A stretch of 64,000 nt of DNA from Pandoraea pnomenusa (lineage in GTDB: Bacteria > Pseudomonadota > Gammaproteobacteria > Burkholderiales > Burkholderiaceae). The notes beneath the pieces were generated by a model. That model worked only from the letters and a program-made list of their open reading frames with translations. It was not told the DNA's origin and did not search any database. The translations under genes and the position numbers were made by a program. The stretch spans positions 3,286,001 to 3,350,000 of the forward strand of contig NZ_CP009553.3 of NCBI RefSeq assembly GCF_000767615.3, given 5' to 3'. This document shows positions 9,160 to 17,864 of the stretch, piece after piece (the stretch's first letter is position 1; every line of letters begins with the position of its first letter).

Positions 9160-10161
9160 ATGTCCGAGCAAGACGATTTGATGACGGAAGCCTTTGCCCA
9201 CCTCGAAGCCGGCGACCCCGAGTCGGCACTGGAGATCGGCAAGACGCTCGAGTCGATGCGATACTCGGGCGCCTATGAGGTGCAGGCGATGGCCTATGCC
9301 GACATGGATGAAATGGAGCAGGCGGTGGCGGTGCTCGAAGCCGGCGTCGCCCATGCACCGGGCGTCTGGCTGCTATGGCAACTGCTTGGCAACTATCGCT
9401 CCGATCTGGGGCGTTTCCCCGAAGCGATCGAAGCCTATGAGGCCGCCGCCAACTGCGCCCCCGATGAAGACCTCGTGATCGTCGACTTCAATCACGCCAA
9501 CGCGCTGGCACGACACGGCGACCTGCCCGCCGCGCAGAAACGTCTCGATCGGGTGCTGGATAGTCCGCATCTCGCCCAAGCGGGGCGGGCATTCATCGAA
9601 AACGCCATGACATTGCGCATGCATCTGTTCAATGCGCAGGGAGAGCCCAAGGCCGCCATCGCGACCTACGAAGCCCTGCACAAGCAGGAGCATGACGAGG
9701 AAGGCAGCAACGTGTCGATGGCCGACGTGCTGGCCGAATTGTCGCTGGCTTACAAGCAGTCGGGCGACAACGACAAGGCGCTCGCCCATGCGCTCGAAGC
9801 CGTGCAGTTGTACAAATGGAGCGAGGCCGCCCTGTGGGCGCTGCGCGCGGCTCGCGAGGCGCAATCGGACACCGCGCACATGATGCATCTGATCGTGGAA
9901 GGCGAGTGGTTCGAGCCGCTCGAAGACGAGGACCCCGACGGCCCGCCGCCGTCGTTCGTGACCACGTACGACGTCGTTGCCGACGACGAGGCCGAGGCGC
10001 GTCGCCTGATCGCCGAGTGCGAGCCGCCGCAGGTGCGCGAATCGTTGCGCGTGGTGGAAACGCACCCCATCGAGCACGATCCGGAGGCGCCCACCCCGTA
10101 CAAGGGTGTCTATGCCACGGGCGACTACCACATGTACCAGCCTGGCGACGATATCGACTGA
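9160..10161 (+). CDS. Tetratricopeptide-repeat protein of unknown function
   Basis: 333 aa with AAGGAG just before the ATG. Several degenerate TPR units are visible (for example ALEIGKTLESM, AVAVLEAGVAHAPG, AIEAYEAAANCAPD, ALAHALEAVQLYKW), so it is a helical-repeat scaffold. There is no signal peptide, so it is cytoplasmic. The last 100 residues are acidic, leave the repeat pattern and end in an Asp/Tyr-rich tail. It is monocistronic between two terminators, and the partner is unknown. Confidence 0.85.
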   Translation: MSEQDDLMTEAFAHLEAGDPESALEIGKTLESMRYSGAYEVQAMAYADMDEMEQAVAVLEAGVAHAPGVWLLWQLLGNYRSDLGRFPEAIEAYEAAANCAPDEDLVIVDFNHANALARHGDLPAAQKRLDRVLDSPHLAQAGRAFIENAMTLRMHLFNAQGEPKAAIATYEALHKQEHDEEGSNVSMADVLAELSLAYKQSGDNDKALAHALEAVQLYKWSEAALWALRAAREAQSDTAHMMHLIVEGEWFEPLEDEDPDGPPPSFVTTYDVVADDEAEARRLIAECEPPQVRESLRVVETHPIEHDPEAPTPYKGVYATGDYHMYQPGDDID

Positions 10162-10216
10162 CCGATGACGGACGCGCCGCCGGACGACGATAACGCGCGC
10201 GCGGAACACGAATGCC

Positions 10217-10256
10217 AAGCGGGCACCGGATCATCTCCGGTGCCCGCTTCGTTTCG
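10217..10256 (+). terminator. Hairpin terminator after the TPR gene
   Basis: A perfect 14-bp stem (10217-10230 with 10236-10249, loop TCATC) is followed by CGTTTCG. The stem is strong but the T-run is short. It may serve both strands, since an iron-binding protein gene converges on it. Confidence 0.65.
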
Positions 10257-10330
10257 ATGCCGGCATCCCGCATCGGTATGCCGGATGGTGTCCGGACGCC
10301 AACGCCCTCGCGTCCGGTGCGCCGCGCTTT

Positions 10331-11383
10331 TTACTTGTAACCCGCGCGATCGAGGATACGCTGCGCTTCGGGCAAGTTCCTGGCGATGGTGCCGATGGAT
10401 ACGTCCTCCGCCTTGAACTCGCCCAGCGCCGCGAGCGCCGGGTTGTCGAGCTTGGTCGTCGGCACGGCGGGCCACTCGTTGTTGCCGTTGGCGAAATACT
10501 GCTGCGCCTCGTCGCTGGCGAGGTACTCCAGGAACTTGACCGCGTTCGCGTGATTTGGCGCGTGCTTGGCAACGCCGGCCCCCGCCACGTTCACATGCGT
10601 ACCCTTGCCGGCCTGATCCGGCCAGATGAAGCCGACCTTCGACATCAGGGCCTTGTCCTCGGGCTTGTCCGAACGCGCCATGCGCACGTAGTAATACGAG
10701 TTCGCGAGCGCCACGCCGCACTCACCGGTGGCCACTGCCTTGATTTGATCGGTGTCGCCACCACGCGGCGCGCGCGCGAAGTTCGCCACCATGCCTTCCG
10801 CCCACTTCTGCGTGGCTTGCGCACCGTCGCGTGCAATCAGCGCGCCGACGAGCGACAGCATGTAAGGGTGCGAGCCCGAGCGCGTGCAGACCTGCCCCTT
10901 GTGCGACGGATCGGCCAGCGAGGCGTACGTCTGGACCGTCTTCGGGTCTACCTTGTCCTTGTTGTAGACGATCACGCGCGCCCGGGTCGAAAAACCATAC
11001 CAGTCGGTGCCCGCCTTCGACGCCGCGGCATGCAGCTTGGCCGGAATGCGTGCATCGAGCGTTGCCGACTTCGTCGGCTGGAACAGACCCGCTTCGTCCG
11101 CCTTGGCCAGACGCGCCGCGTCGACCATCAGGATCACGTCGGCCGGGCTCTTGGCGCCTTCGCTCTTCAAACGCTCGAGCAGCGCAGCGTCGTCTGCCTC
11201 GATGCGGTTGATCTTGATGCCAGTCTGCTTGGTGAACGTGCCGTAGAGCTGCTCATCGGTCTGGTAGTGACGCGCCGAGTAGAGGTTCAACACCTTCGTT
11301 TCCGCTTGCACGGCGAACGCCGTACATGCTGCGGCGCCAAGCACCGTCAGTCGCGCCAGTTTGCCGATCGTCTTCGCCTTCAT
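10331..11383 (-). CDS. Iron(III) ABC transporter periplasmic binding protein
   Basis: 350 aa from MKAKTIGKLARL, with a GGGGGAA binding site; the upstream ATG at 11446 would hide the signal peptide. The signal peptide ends near residue 27 (VQA-ETKV). The mature protein fits the FbpA/FutA family: LYSARHY near the start, and the tyrosine cluster NSYYYVRMARS that binds ferric iron. A Fur-box-like sequence overlaps its promoter region. No permease or ATPase gene is adjacent, so its membrane partners must be encoded elsewhere. Confidence 0.92.
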   Translation of the reverse strand: MKAKTIGKLARLTVLGAAACTAFAVQAETKVLNLYSARHYQTDEQLYGTFTKQTGIKINRIEADDAALLERLKSEGAKSPADVILMVDAARLAKADEAGLFQPTKSATLDARIPAKLHAAASKAGTDWYGFSTRARVIVYNKDKVDPKTVQTYASLADPSHKGQVCTRSGSHPYMLSLVGALIARDGAQATQKWAEGMVANFARAPRGGDTDQIKAVATGECGVALANSYYYVRMARSDKPEDKALMSKVGFIWPDQAGKGTHVNVAGAGVAKHAPNHANAVKFLEYLASDEAQQYFANGNNEWPAVPTTKLDNPALAALGEFKAEDVSIGTIARNLPEAQRILDRAGYK

Positions 11384-11447
11384 GGGCCATTCCCCCGCCG
11401 TCGTGGTTTCGTAGAGAGGAACAGCATAATGAAAAACGCCGATCAAC

Positions 11448-11466
11448 GCAAATGATTCCCATTATT
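11448..11466 (-). promoter_or_regulatory. Candidate Fur box upstream of the iron-binding protein gene
   Basis: The 19-bp site matches the classic Fur consensus at 13 of 19 positions, with arms AATGAT and CATTAT. It overlaps a possible -35 (TTGCGT, 11451-11446), with an AT-rich -10 about 17 bp downstream. Binding would block transcription when iron is plentiful. Confidence 0.65.
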
Positions 11467-11782
11467 GTTAGACAGGATATTCTGGCTTGCCGCTGGAATC
11501 GGTGGAGCGTCGGGGCCAGGCGGGGAATCCGCCAGGAATGGGGGGCTCGCGACGACAGCGATCGAGCGATCGCCGCCAGGAAGATGTGGCAGATAAGATG
11601 AGTCGGCCCCGTAAAGGTTCCACAACACGTCGCCGCTCGTCGATGACACCCTCCAAAAGTGAACTGATTTATGCCCGGGCAGCTCCAATCGCCGTAAAAT
11701 TGCGCGTCGACGCACCGCCTCCCCACCCTCCCGGGCGATTCGGGGGCGCCGCGCGCTTGTCCTGCCCTGCCGGAGTTTCTCC
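11467..11782. other. Intergenic region upstream of the patatin-like gene
   Basis: No gene is seen. TAAAAT at about 11695-11700 is a possible -10 for the patatin-like gene. A GCGATCGC palindrome near 11563 has no clear meaning. Confidence 0.35.
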
Positions 11783-12886
11783 TTGTTGTCGTTGATCAGA
11801 ATCCTGCGCCGCGCTGTCACACCGACAGCCGACGGCGCCCCCGCCGTGCCCTCGTTCCCGGAATCGGCATCGCCGCAAGCCCTGCGTCGTACGTCCATCT
11901 CCGCTTCCTCCCCGCGCACTGCCCTGAGCGCCCTGGCCATGCTCGCCGTGCTGGGGGGTTGTGCAAGCGCGCCGTCGGTCGACTCTCAGGGCAACGCGCC
12001 AGACACGCCGCAGGTGGCACAAGTGCCCGCGTCGCCGACGACCCCGGCGACGCCGCCCAAGGTCGTTCGTCCCCTCAAGATCGGACTGGCGCTTGGCGGC
12101 GGCGCCGCACGCGGTTTCGCGCATGTGGGTGTCATCAAGGCCCTCGAAGCGCGCGGCATCCATGCGGATATCGTCGTCGGCACCAGCGCCGGCAGCGTGG
12201 TCGGCGCCATGTATGCGTCGGGCCTGAACGGCTTCCAGCTCAACCGGCTCGCCTCGACCATGGACGAAGCCTCGATCAGCGACTGGACGATGCCGTTCCG
12301 CTCGCGCGGCATGCTGCGCGGCGAAGCACTACAGTCGTACGTCAACAAGATTCTCAAGGACCGTCCGATCGAACAGATGCCGCGCCAGTTGGGCATCGTG
12401 GCGACCGATCTGCAAAGCGGTGCGCCGATTCTGTTCCGGCGCGGCAATACCGGCCAGGCCGTTCGGGCGTCGAGCAGCGTGCCGGGGGTGTTCGAGCCGG
12501 TGCACATCGGCACGCGCGACTATGTCGACGGGGGGCTCGTTGCCCCCGTGCCAGCGGAATATGCGCGCCAGATGGGTGCCGACTTCGTGATTGCCGTCGA
12601 CATCTCGGCGAATCCGACGGCGCAGGCGACACAGGGGCAGTTCGACATCCTGATGCAGACATTCACGATCATGGGTCAGTCGATCAAGCAGTACGAGCTG
12701 GAAAAGAATGCCGATGTCGTGATTCGTCCGTCGCTCGCAAAAATGGGCGCATCGGACTTCCAGGGCCGCAACCGCGCAATTCTGGCGGGCGAGGAAGCCG
12801 TCGCGAAGCAATGGCCGCAAATCCAGCGCAAGCTCGCCGAAGCGCAGTCGGATGCGACGCGCGGCATGCCGCAGGCCTCTCGCTGA
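11783..12886 (+). CDS. Patatin-like phospholipase, predicted lipoprotein
   Basis: 367 aa starting with TTG, supported by GGAG seven bases upstream. The catalytic dyad motifs are clear: GGGAARG (oxyanion loop, about 105-111), nucleophile elbow GTSAG with Ser135, and DGG with Asp249. The family (RssA/YjjU type) hydrolyses lipid acyl esters. A lipobox LGGC ends at Cys60, so the protein is probably an outer-membrane lipoprotein. The unusually long 40-residue stretch before the hydrophobic segment leaves the start uncertain. It converges on the NlpC/P60 gene across a shared hairpin. Confidence 0.88.
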   Translation: MLSLIRILRRAVTPTADGAPAVPSFPESASPQALRRTSISASSPRTALSALAMLAVLGGCASAPSVDSQGNAPDTPQVAQVPASPTTPATPPKVVRPLKIGLALGGGAARGFAHVGVIKALEARGIHADIVVGTSAGSVVGAMYASGLNGFQLNRLASTMDEASISDWTMPFRSRGMLRGEALQSYVNKILKDRPIEQMPRQLGIVATDLQSGAPILFRRGNTGQAVRASSSVPGVFEPVHIGTRDYVDGGLVAPVPAEYARQMGADFVIAVDISANPTAQATQGQFDILMQTFTIMGQSIKQYELEKNADVVIRPSLAKMGASDFQGRNRAILAGEEAVAKQWPQIQRKLAEAQSDATRGMPQASR

Positions 12887-12956
12887 GCGTTTCGACTCGG
12901 GGTTGCGATGCGCGGGCGGTCCCGCGCAAGATCCAGACGCAATCCGGGACGTCCCA

Positions 12957-12990
12957 ATGAAGAATGCCGCCCAAGGGCGGCATTCTTCAT
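12957..12990. terminator. Bidirectional terminator between patatin-like and NlpC/P60 genes
   Basis: A perfect 16-bp inverted repeat with a 2-base centre (12957-12972 with 12975-12990) lies between two convergent genes. T-rich flanks (ATTCTTCAT) occur on both strands. Confidence 0.8.
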
Positions 12991-13013
12991 GTCTGCGGCA
13001 AACGCCGGAAAAC

Positions 13014-13751
13014 TTACATCGGGTGATCGTTCTTGAACAGCTGCTCGACGCGCGTCAGTTCGGCGCTGGCCTTGAGCGTTTCGACGCGACGGGCACCGTT
13101 GTAGCGAGCCGACCAATACGACTCGCGCAGATCTTCCACACGAATCTTGCCGCCGGTCGCCGGGGCATGCACGAACTTGTCGCCGCCAATGTAAATACCG
13201 ACGTGCGAAAAACTGCGACGCATCGTATTGAAGAACACCAGATCGCCCGGCTTCAGGTCGGTCTTGGCGATACGCTCGCCGACCTGGCTCATCTCTTCCG
13301 AGCGGCGCGGTAGCATGAAGTTGAGCGTGTCCTGGAACACGTAGCGCACGAAGCCGCTGCAATCCAGACCGCTGTCAGGCGTATTGCCGCCGTACTTGTA
13401 ACGAACGCCGATGTAGTTCAACGCGCCGAGCACCACGTCCGACGCCTTGTCGGTCACGTTCGAGAGCAGCTTCTGCGCCCGTTGCACACGCGTCTCTTCG
13501 ACGGCTGCCTGCGGGACATCGGAGGCTGTCGTGGCGACGTTGGACGAAGCGTTCTGGGAATTCGCGGCGCCCGCGCTGTTGCCGGACTTCGCGGCCTTGG
13601 CTGCCTGAATGGCTTCGGCGGCGGCGCGTGCGGCGGGTGAGGGACCGTTGTTGTAGTCGTCTGCCTTCGCCGTCAACGAGGCGGTGACGAGGCCGGCAGC
13701 AGTGAACGCGAGAAGGAGAGTCTTGCGGGTGCGCTTGGGGATCGTCTGCAT
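13014..13751 (-). CDS. NlpC/P60 cell-wall peptidase
   Basis: 245 aa from MQTIPKRTRKTLLL; an in-frame ATG at 13853 would bury the signal peptide. The signal peptide is about 1-29. An Ala-rich linker leads to the NlpC/P60 domain, with catalytic Cys131 (LDCSGFV), His183 (SHVGIY) and His195 (FVHAP). Such enzymes cut gamma-D-Glu-meso-diaminopimelate bonds in peptidoglycan. It is transcribed alone from a near-perfect promoter with a palindromic spacer and a leader of about 160 nt. Confidence 0.93.
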   Translation of the reverse strand: MQTIPKRTRKTLLLAFTAAGLVTASLTAKADDYNNGPSPAARAAAEAIQAAKAAKSGNSAGAANSQNASSNVATTASDVPQAAVEETRVQRAQKLLSNVTDKASDVVLGALNYIGVRYKYGGNTPDSGLDCSGFVRYVFQDTLNFMLPRRSEEMSQVGERIAKTDLKPGDLVFFNTMRRSFSHVGIYIGGDKFVHAPATGGKIRVEDLRESYWSARYNGARRVETLKASAELTRVEQLFKNDHPM

Positions 13752-13889
13752 TGGTCGCCGGGTTGGTTGAGTCGGATGGCCGATGAGTAGCTCGTCAGAT
13801 ACAACAGGATGCTGTGGTGCTGAAACCCTTCGAGTTACGCCCGGCAGTCTCACCGCCGAACCTGTCGCCTGAAATGACCTGGTTAACTC

Positions 13890-13903
13890 GTTGAATATTC
13901 AAC
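13890..13903. repeat. 14-bp perfect palindrome in the NlpC/P60 leader
   Basis: GTTGAATATTCAAC lies just after the predicted start site at about 13911 and is a candidate operator. GTTAAC at 13882-13887 follows it and fits GTWWAC, the site reported for a Burkholderia homologue of the methyltransferase at 52396-53325. Confidence 0.5.
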
Positions 13904-13917
13904 TTAATTGGTACGCG

Positions 13918-13946
13918 ATAGTAATGTGAACGTCACATGATGTCAA
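13918..13946 (-). promoter_or_regulatory. Near-consensus promoter with a palindrome filling the spacer
   Basis: On the minus strand TTGACA (13946-13941, perfect -35) and TACTAT (13923-13918) are exactly 17 bp apart. The spacer contains the inverted repeat ATGTGA-CGT-TCACAT (13938-13924). A regulator bound there would cover the promoter face. Confidence 0.8.
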
Positions 13947-13997
13947 AAGGTAATAGAAAAAAACAATCAGCACAATCGGAAAATTTTCATTACCAAT

Positions 13998-14007
13998 CAA
14001 GCGCTTG
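13998..14007. repeat. 10-bp palindrome in the AT-rich gap
   Basis: CAAGCGCTTG lies within the 311-bp gap 13752-14062, which is clearly more AT-rich than its surroundings. It may belong to the end of the yej operon or to upstream control of the NlpC/P60 gene. No gene is seen in this gap. Confidence 0.3.
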
Positions 14008-14062
14008 TGATTTAGCCGACATTCCGCGACGTTACGCGGTCTTTCACGCCGACGTCACGGAC

Positions 14063-15658
14063 CTACAGCATGGCTGCCGCCACCAGTTCCCGCGTGTAGT
14101 CGTGACGCGGATCGAAAAATACCGATTCCGTATCGCCCTGCTCCACCAGACGGCCGTCGCGGAACACCAGAACGCGATGCGCCATCGCGCGCATGACCGC
14201 CAGATCGTGACTGATGAAGAGGTAGCTCAGGTTGTACTTGATCTGCAATTGCGCGAGCAAATGAAGCACCTGCTGCTGAATCGACACGTCAAGCGCGCTG
14301 GTCGGCTCGTCGAGCACAAGAATCTGCGGATCGACCACGAGCGCCCGGGCAATCGCGATCCGTTGTCGCTGGCCGCCGGAAAACTCGTGCGGATAGCGTG
14401 ACATCGCCCGTGCATCGATGCCCACCTCGCGCAGCACGTCGGCGACGCGCGCGCGCCGCTCGTCTTCCGTCAAATGCGGACGATGCAGCGCCAGCCCTTC
14501 GCCGACGATTTCCTCGATCGTCATGCGCGGCGAGAGCGAGCCGAACGGGTCCTGAAACACGATCTGCATCTGGGAGCGCAACTTGCGCTGTGCGGCCCCG
14601 CGATACGACGACAACGGTTCGCCGTGAAACACGATCTGCCCTTCGCTCGCGCGCTGCAGGCCGAGCAGCGCCATGGCAAGCGTCGACTTGCCGGAGCCGG
14701 ACTCGCCAACCACGCCCAGCGTCTCGCCCTGGCGCAGCGCGAGATCGACCGGGTGCACCGCGCGAAAGCGTCCGCGCCGGAACCAGCCGCGCAAGCCGGG
14801 CTGCGACGTGGCGTAATCCACCGCGACCCCCTTCGCCTCGAGCAATACGGGCGCAATCGGCAGCACTGGATGAATCTCCCGCTGCGGACGGCTGTCGATC
14901 AGCTTGCGCGTGTATGGATGCTGCGGATTGGTGAAAAGCGTCTCGGTGTCGGCACACTCCACAAGCACGCCCTTCTCCATCACGGCCACGCGCTGGGCGA
15001 AGCGCCGCACGAGATTGAGGTCGTGCGTGATCAGCAGCACGGCCATGCCGCGCTTTTCGGCCGCGTCGCGCTGTAGCTCCAGCAACAATTCGATGATCTG
15101 TGCGCGAATGGTCACGTCGAGCGCGGTCGTCGGCTCGTCGGCCAGCAGGAGCTTCGGACGGCAGGCGAGCGCCATGGCAATCATGGCGCGCTGGCGCTGC
15201 CCGCCCGAGAGTTCGTGCGGGAAATGCGACACGCGACGCTCCGGCTCAGGAATGCCCGTGCGACGCAGCAGGTCGACGGCACGTGCTTTCGCGTCCTTCG
15301 GCGAGAGCCCTTCGTGCAATTCGAGCGCTTCCGCGATCTGTTCCCCGATCGGATAGAGCGGATTGAGGGCGGTCATCGGCTCCTGGAAGATCATGGCGAT
15401 GTCATTGCCACGCATGCCGCGCATCGCGCGCTCGCTCACCGACGCGAGGTCCACGCCGTCGAGCAGTATGCGTCCCTGAACCTGCGCGTCCTGGAGCAGC
15501 CGCAGGATCGCCAGCGCGGTCACGCTCTTGCCCGACCCCGACTCGCCGACCAATGCCACGCGCTCTCCGCGCGCGATCGCCAGGCTCACGTCCTTTACCG
15601 CCTCGGTGTCGCCAAAGCGCACCGACAGATTCTCGATACTGAGCAGCGGTGCGTTCAC
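14063..15658 (-). CDS. yejF: Peptide ABC transporter ATPase, YejF-like (double cassette)
   Basis: 531 aa starting with GTG at 15658, which overlaps the stop of the permease gene by 4 bases (GTGA). Two complete ABC cassettes are present: Walker A GESGSGKS at 38-45 and again near 320, with signatures LSGGQRQR and FSGGQRQR. The protein therefore supplies both ATPase sites of a YejABEF-type importer for oligopeptides, including microcin C in E. coli. It is the last gene of yejA-B-E-F. Confidence 0.93.
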   Translation of the reverse strand: MNAPLLSIENLSVRFGDTEAVKDVSLAIARGERVALVGESGSGKSVTALAILRLLQDAQVQGRILLDGVDLASVSERAMRGMRGNDIAMIFQEPMTALNPLYPIGEQIAEALELHEGLSPKDAKARAVDLLRRTGIPEPERRVSHFPHELSGGQRQRAMIAMALACRPKLLLADEPTTALDVTIRAQIIELLLELQRDAAEKRGMAVLLITHDLNLVRRFAQRVAVMEKGVLVECADTETLFTNPQHPYTRKLIDSRPQREIHPVLPIAPVLLEAKGVAVDYATSQPGLRGWFRRGRFRAVHPVDLALRQGETLGVVGESGSGKSTLAMALLGLQRASEGQIVFHGEPLSSYRGAAQRKLRSQMQIVFQDPFGSLSPRMTIEEIVGEGLALHRPHLTEDERRARVADVLREVGIDARAMSRYPHEFSGGQRQRIAIARALVVDPQILVLDEPTSALDVSIQQQVLHLLAQLQIKYNLSYLFISHDLAVMRAMAHRVLVFRDGRLVEQGDTESVFFDPRHDYTRELVAAAML

Positions 15659-16764
15659 ATTGCCCTCCCGGCCGCGGCCTGCTTGTCCGCCATGCGCGTG
15701 TCGAGCGCATTGCGCAGGGCGTCGCCCATGAACGTGAGCAACAACAACGTGAGCACCAGCACGACGAACGTCGCGAGCGAAATCCACCACGCGTCGAGAT
15801 TCGCCTTGCCCTGATTGAGCAATTCGCCCAGGCTCGGGGTCGGTGGCGGCACGCCGAGTCCGAGAAAATCGAGACTGGTGAGCGAGAGGATCGCCCCGCT
15901 CATGCGGAACGGCAGGAATGTAATGACGGGCGTCATGCTGTTGGGCAGCACGTGGCGCCGGATGATCTGCCAGTTCGAGAGCCCCATGGCGCGCGCAGCA
16001 CGAACGTAATCGAGCTGCCGATTGCGCAGAAACTCGGCACGCACGTAATCCGACAGTCCGATCCAGCCGAACAACGACAGCAGCACGAAGAGCAGCCACA
16101 GATGCGGCTCGAAGATCGACGCAAAAATGATGAGCAGATAGAGCTCCGGCAGCGAACCCCATATCTCGATCAGCCGCTGCAACGTCAGGTCGATGCGCCC
16201 CCCGTAAAAGCCCTGCACGGCGCCGGCCAGCATGCCGAGCAGCGTGCCGGAGATCGTCAGCGCCAGGGCGAAGATCACCGACAGGCGAAAGCCGTACAGC
16301 AGGCGGGCGAAGACGTCGCGACCGCGGTCGTCCGTGCCGAGCCAGTTCTCGGCCGACGGTGGCGCCGGGTTCGGTACCTTCGCGAAGTAGTTGATGGTGT
16401 CGTAGCTGTAGCGCACGGGCGGATAGATCGCGAAGTTGTCGCCCGCGCGAATGCGCGACTCGATGAACGGATCGAGATAGTCGGTCGGCGTCGGGAAGTC
16501 GCCGCCGAAGGTCGACTCGGGATAGGTCTTCACCAGTGGGAAATACCAGTTTCCTTCGTACCGCACGACCCATGGCTTGTCGTTGGCGATGACCTCGGCA
16601 AAGAGACTGAGGCCGAACAGAATGACGAAGGCGACCAGGCTCCAGTAGCCCAGCCGCTGCTGGCGAAAGCGTCGCCACACGCGCCATCGCGGCGAGCGCG
16701 AAGGCGATGCGCTCGACGCGGCAAGGGACGACGGACGAGGCGTTGGCGTGGTGGATCGGGTCAC
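15655..16764 (-). CDS. yejE: Peptide ABC transporter permease, YejE-like
   Basis: 369 aa with a GTG start and a GGAG element 12 bases upstream. The protein has an N-terminal transmembrane helix, a large periplasmic loop (about 60-145) and five further helices with the binding-protein-dependent transport motif (RAARAMGLSNWQIIRRHVLPN). The large loop and the motif LGTDDRGRDV are typical of DppC/YejE proteins. It begins one base after the yejB stop, indicating translational coupling. Confidence 0.93.
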   Translation of the reverse strand: MTRSTTPTPRPSSLAASSASPSRSPRWRVWRRFRQQRLGYWSLVAFVILFGLSLFAEVIANDKPWVVRYEGNWYFPLVKTYPESTFGGDFPTPTDYLDPFIESRIRAGDNFAIYPPVRYSYDTINYFAKVPNPAPPSAENWLGTDDRGRDVFARLLYGFRLSVIFALALTISGTLLGMLAGAVQGFYGGRIDLTLQRLIEIWGSLPELYLLIIFASIFEPHLWLLFVLLSLFGWIGLSDYVRAEFLRNRQLDYVRAARAMGLSNWQIIRRHVLPNSMTPVITFLPFRMSGAILSLTSLDFLGLGVPPPTPSLGELLNQGKANLDAWWISLATFVVLVLTLLLLTFMGDALRNALDTRMADKQAAAGRAM

Positions 16765-16765
16765 G

Positions 16766-17821
16766 TCAGTGCTCCAGTCGATCGAATTGAATGCGCGGGT
16801 CGACCATCACGTAGCAGAGGTCGGAAATGAGCTTGGTCACCAGACCGATGAGCGTGAAGAGATACAGCGAGCCGAGTACGACGGGATAATCGCGACGCTG
16901 CACCGACTCATATGACAGACGGCCCAGACCATCGAGCGAGAACAGGGTTTCGATGAGCAGGCTGCCCGCGAAGAACGCCCCGATGAACGCGGCCGGGAAC
17001 CCGGTGATGAGCGGGATCAGGGCATTGCGGAACACGTGCTTGAACAGCACCTTACGCTCGGAGAGCCCCTTCGCGCGCGCGGTAAGCACATATTGACGGC
17101 GAATCTCGTCGAGAAACGCGTTCTTCGTGAGCATGGTGATCACCGCGAAACTGCCCACGACGGACGCCGTCACCGGCAGCGTGATATGCCAGAGGTAATC
17201 GGTGATCTTCGCGGGCCACGACAGTTCGCTCCAGTTGTCGGAGACCAGTTCGCGCAGCGGGAACAACTGCCAGAACGTACCGCCGCCGAAGAGCACCAGC
17301 AGCAACACGCCGAGCACGAAGCCAGGAATGGCGTAGCCCACCAGCACGACCATGCTGGTGAGCGTATCGAAGCGGGACCCGTTGCGCACCGCCTTGGCGA
17401 TGCCTAACGGCACCGATATCAGATACGTCAGGAAAAACGTCCAAAGACCGAGCGAAATCGACACCGGCAGCTTCGAGACGATGAGCGACCATACGCTCTG
17501 GTGGTGAAAGTAGCTTTGTCCGAGATCGAATCTGGCGAAGCGCTTGAGCATCAGCCAGTAACGTTGCGCCGGCGTCTTGTCGAAGCCGTACAGGGCCTTG
17601 ATCTGCGCGAGCTGCTGCGGGTCGATGCCGCGACGTCCTCGATACTCGCTGCCGCCCCCGCCGCTCGCTTCCCCACCGCCGCCGGCGCGCCCCTTGAGCT
17701 CAAGCATGACCTGCTCGACCGGCCCGCCCGGCACGAATTGAATGACCACGAAGGTCAGCGTGATCACGCCGAGCAGCGTCGGAATCATGATCAGCAGTCG
17801 TTTGAGGATGTAAGACCACAT
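16766..17821 (-). CDS. yejB: Peptide ABC transporter permease, YejB-like
   Basis: 351 aa from MWSYILKRLLIMIPTLLG, the standard DppB/YejB start. It has six transmembrane helices and the EAA-like loop TARAKGLSERKVLFKHVFRNAL. A Gly/Ser-rich insertion (about 48-63, GRAGGGGEASGGGGS) in the first periplasmic loop is longer than in E. coli. It forms the pore with YejE. It starts 43 bp after yejA. Confidence 0.93.
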   Translation of the reverse strand: MWSYILKRLLIMIPTLLGVITLTFVVIQFVPGGPVEQVMLELKGRAGGGGEASGGGGSEYRGRRGIDPQQLAQIKALYGFDKTPAQRYWLMLKRFARFDLGQSYFHHQSVWSLIVSKLPVSISLGLWTFFLTYLISVPLGIAKAVRNGSRFDTLTSMVVLVGYAIPGFVLGVLLLVLFGGGTFWQLFPLRELVSDNWSELSWPAKITDYLWHITLPVTASVVGSFAVITMLTKNAFLDEIRRQYVLTARAKGLSERKVLFKHVFRNALIPLITGFPAAFIGAFFAGSLLIETLFSLDGLGRLSYESVQRRDYPVVLGSLYLFTLIGLVTKLISDLCYVMVDPRIQFDRLEH

Positions 17822-17864
17822 GGCTGGGGGACGGCTCCTATCAGTGTCTGAAGCGCGGCGAAAG

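Noticed and set aside
11560..11580. GCGATCGC palindrome and overlapping GCGATC copies
   Set aside because: Short, common in GC-rich genomes, no partner elements and no link to a start site.
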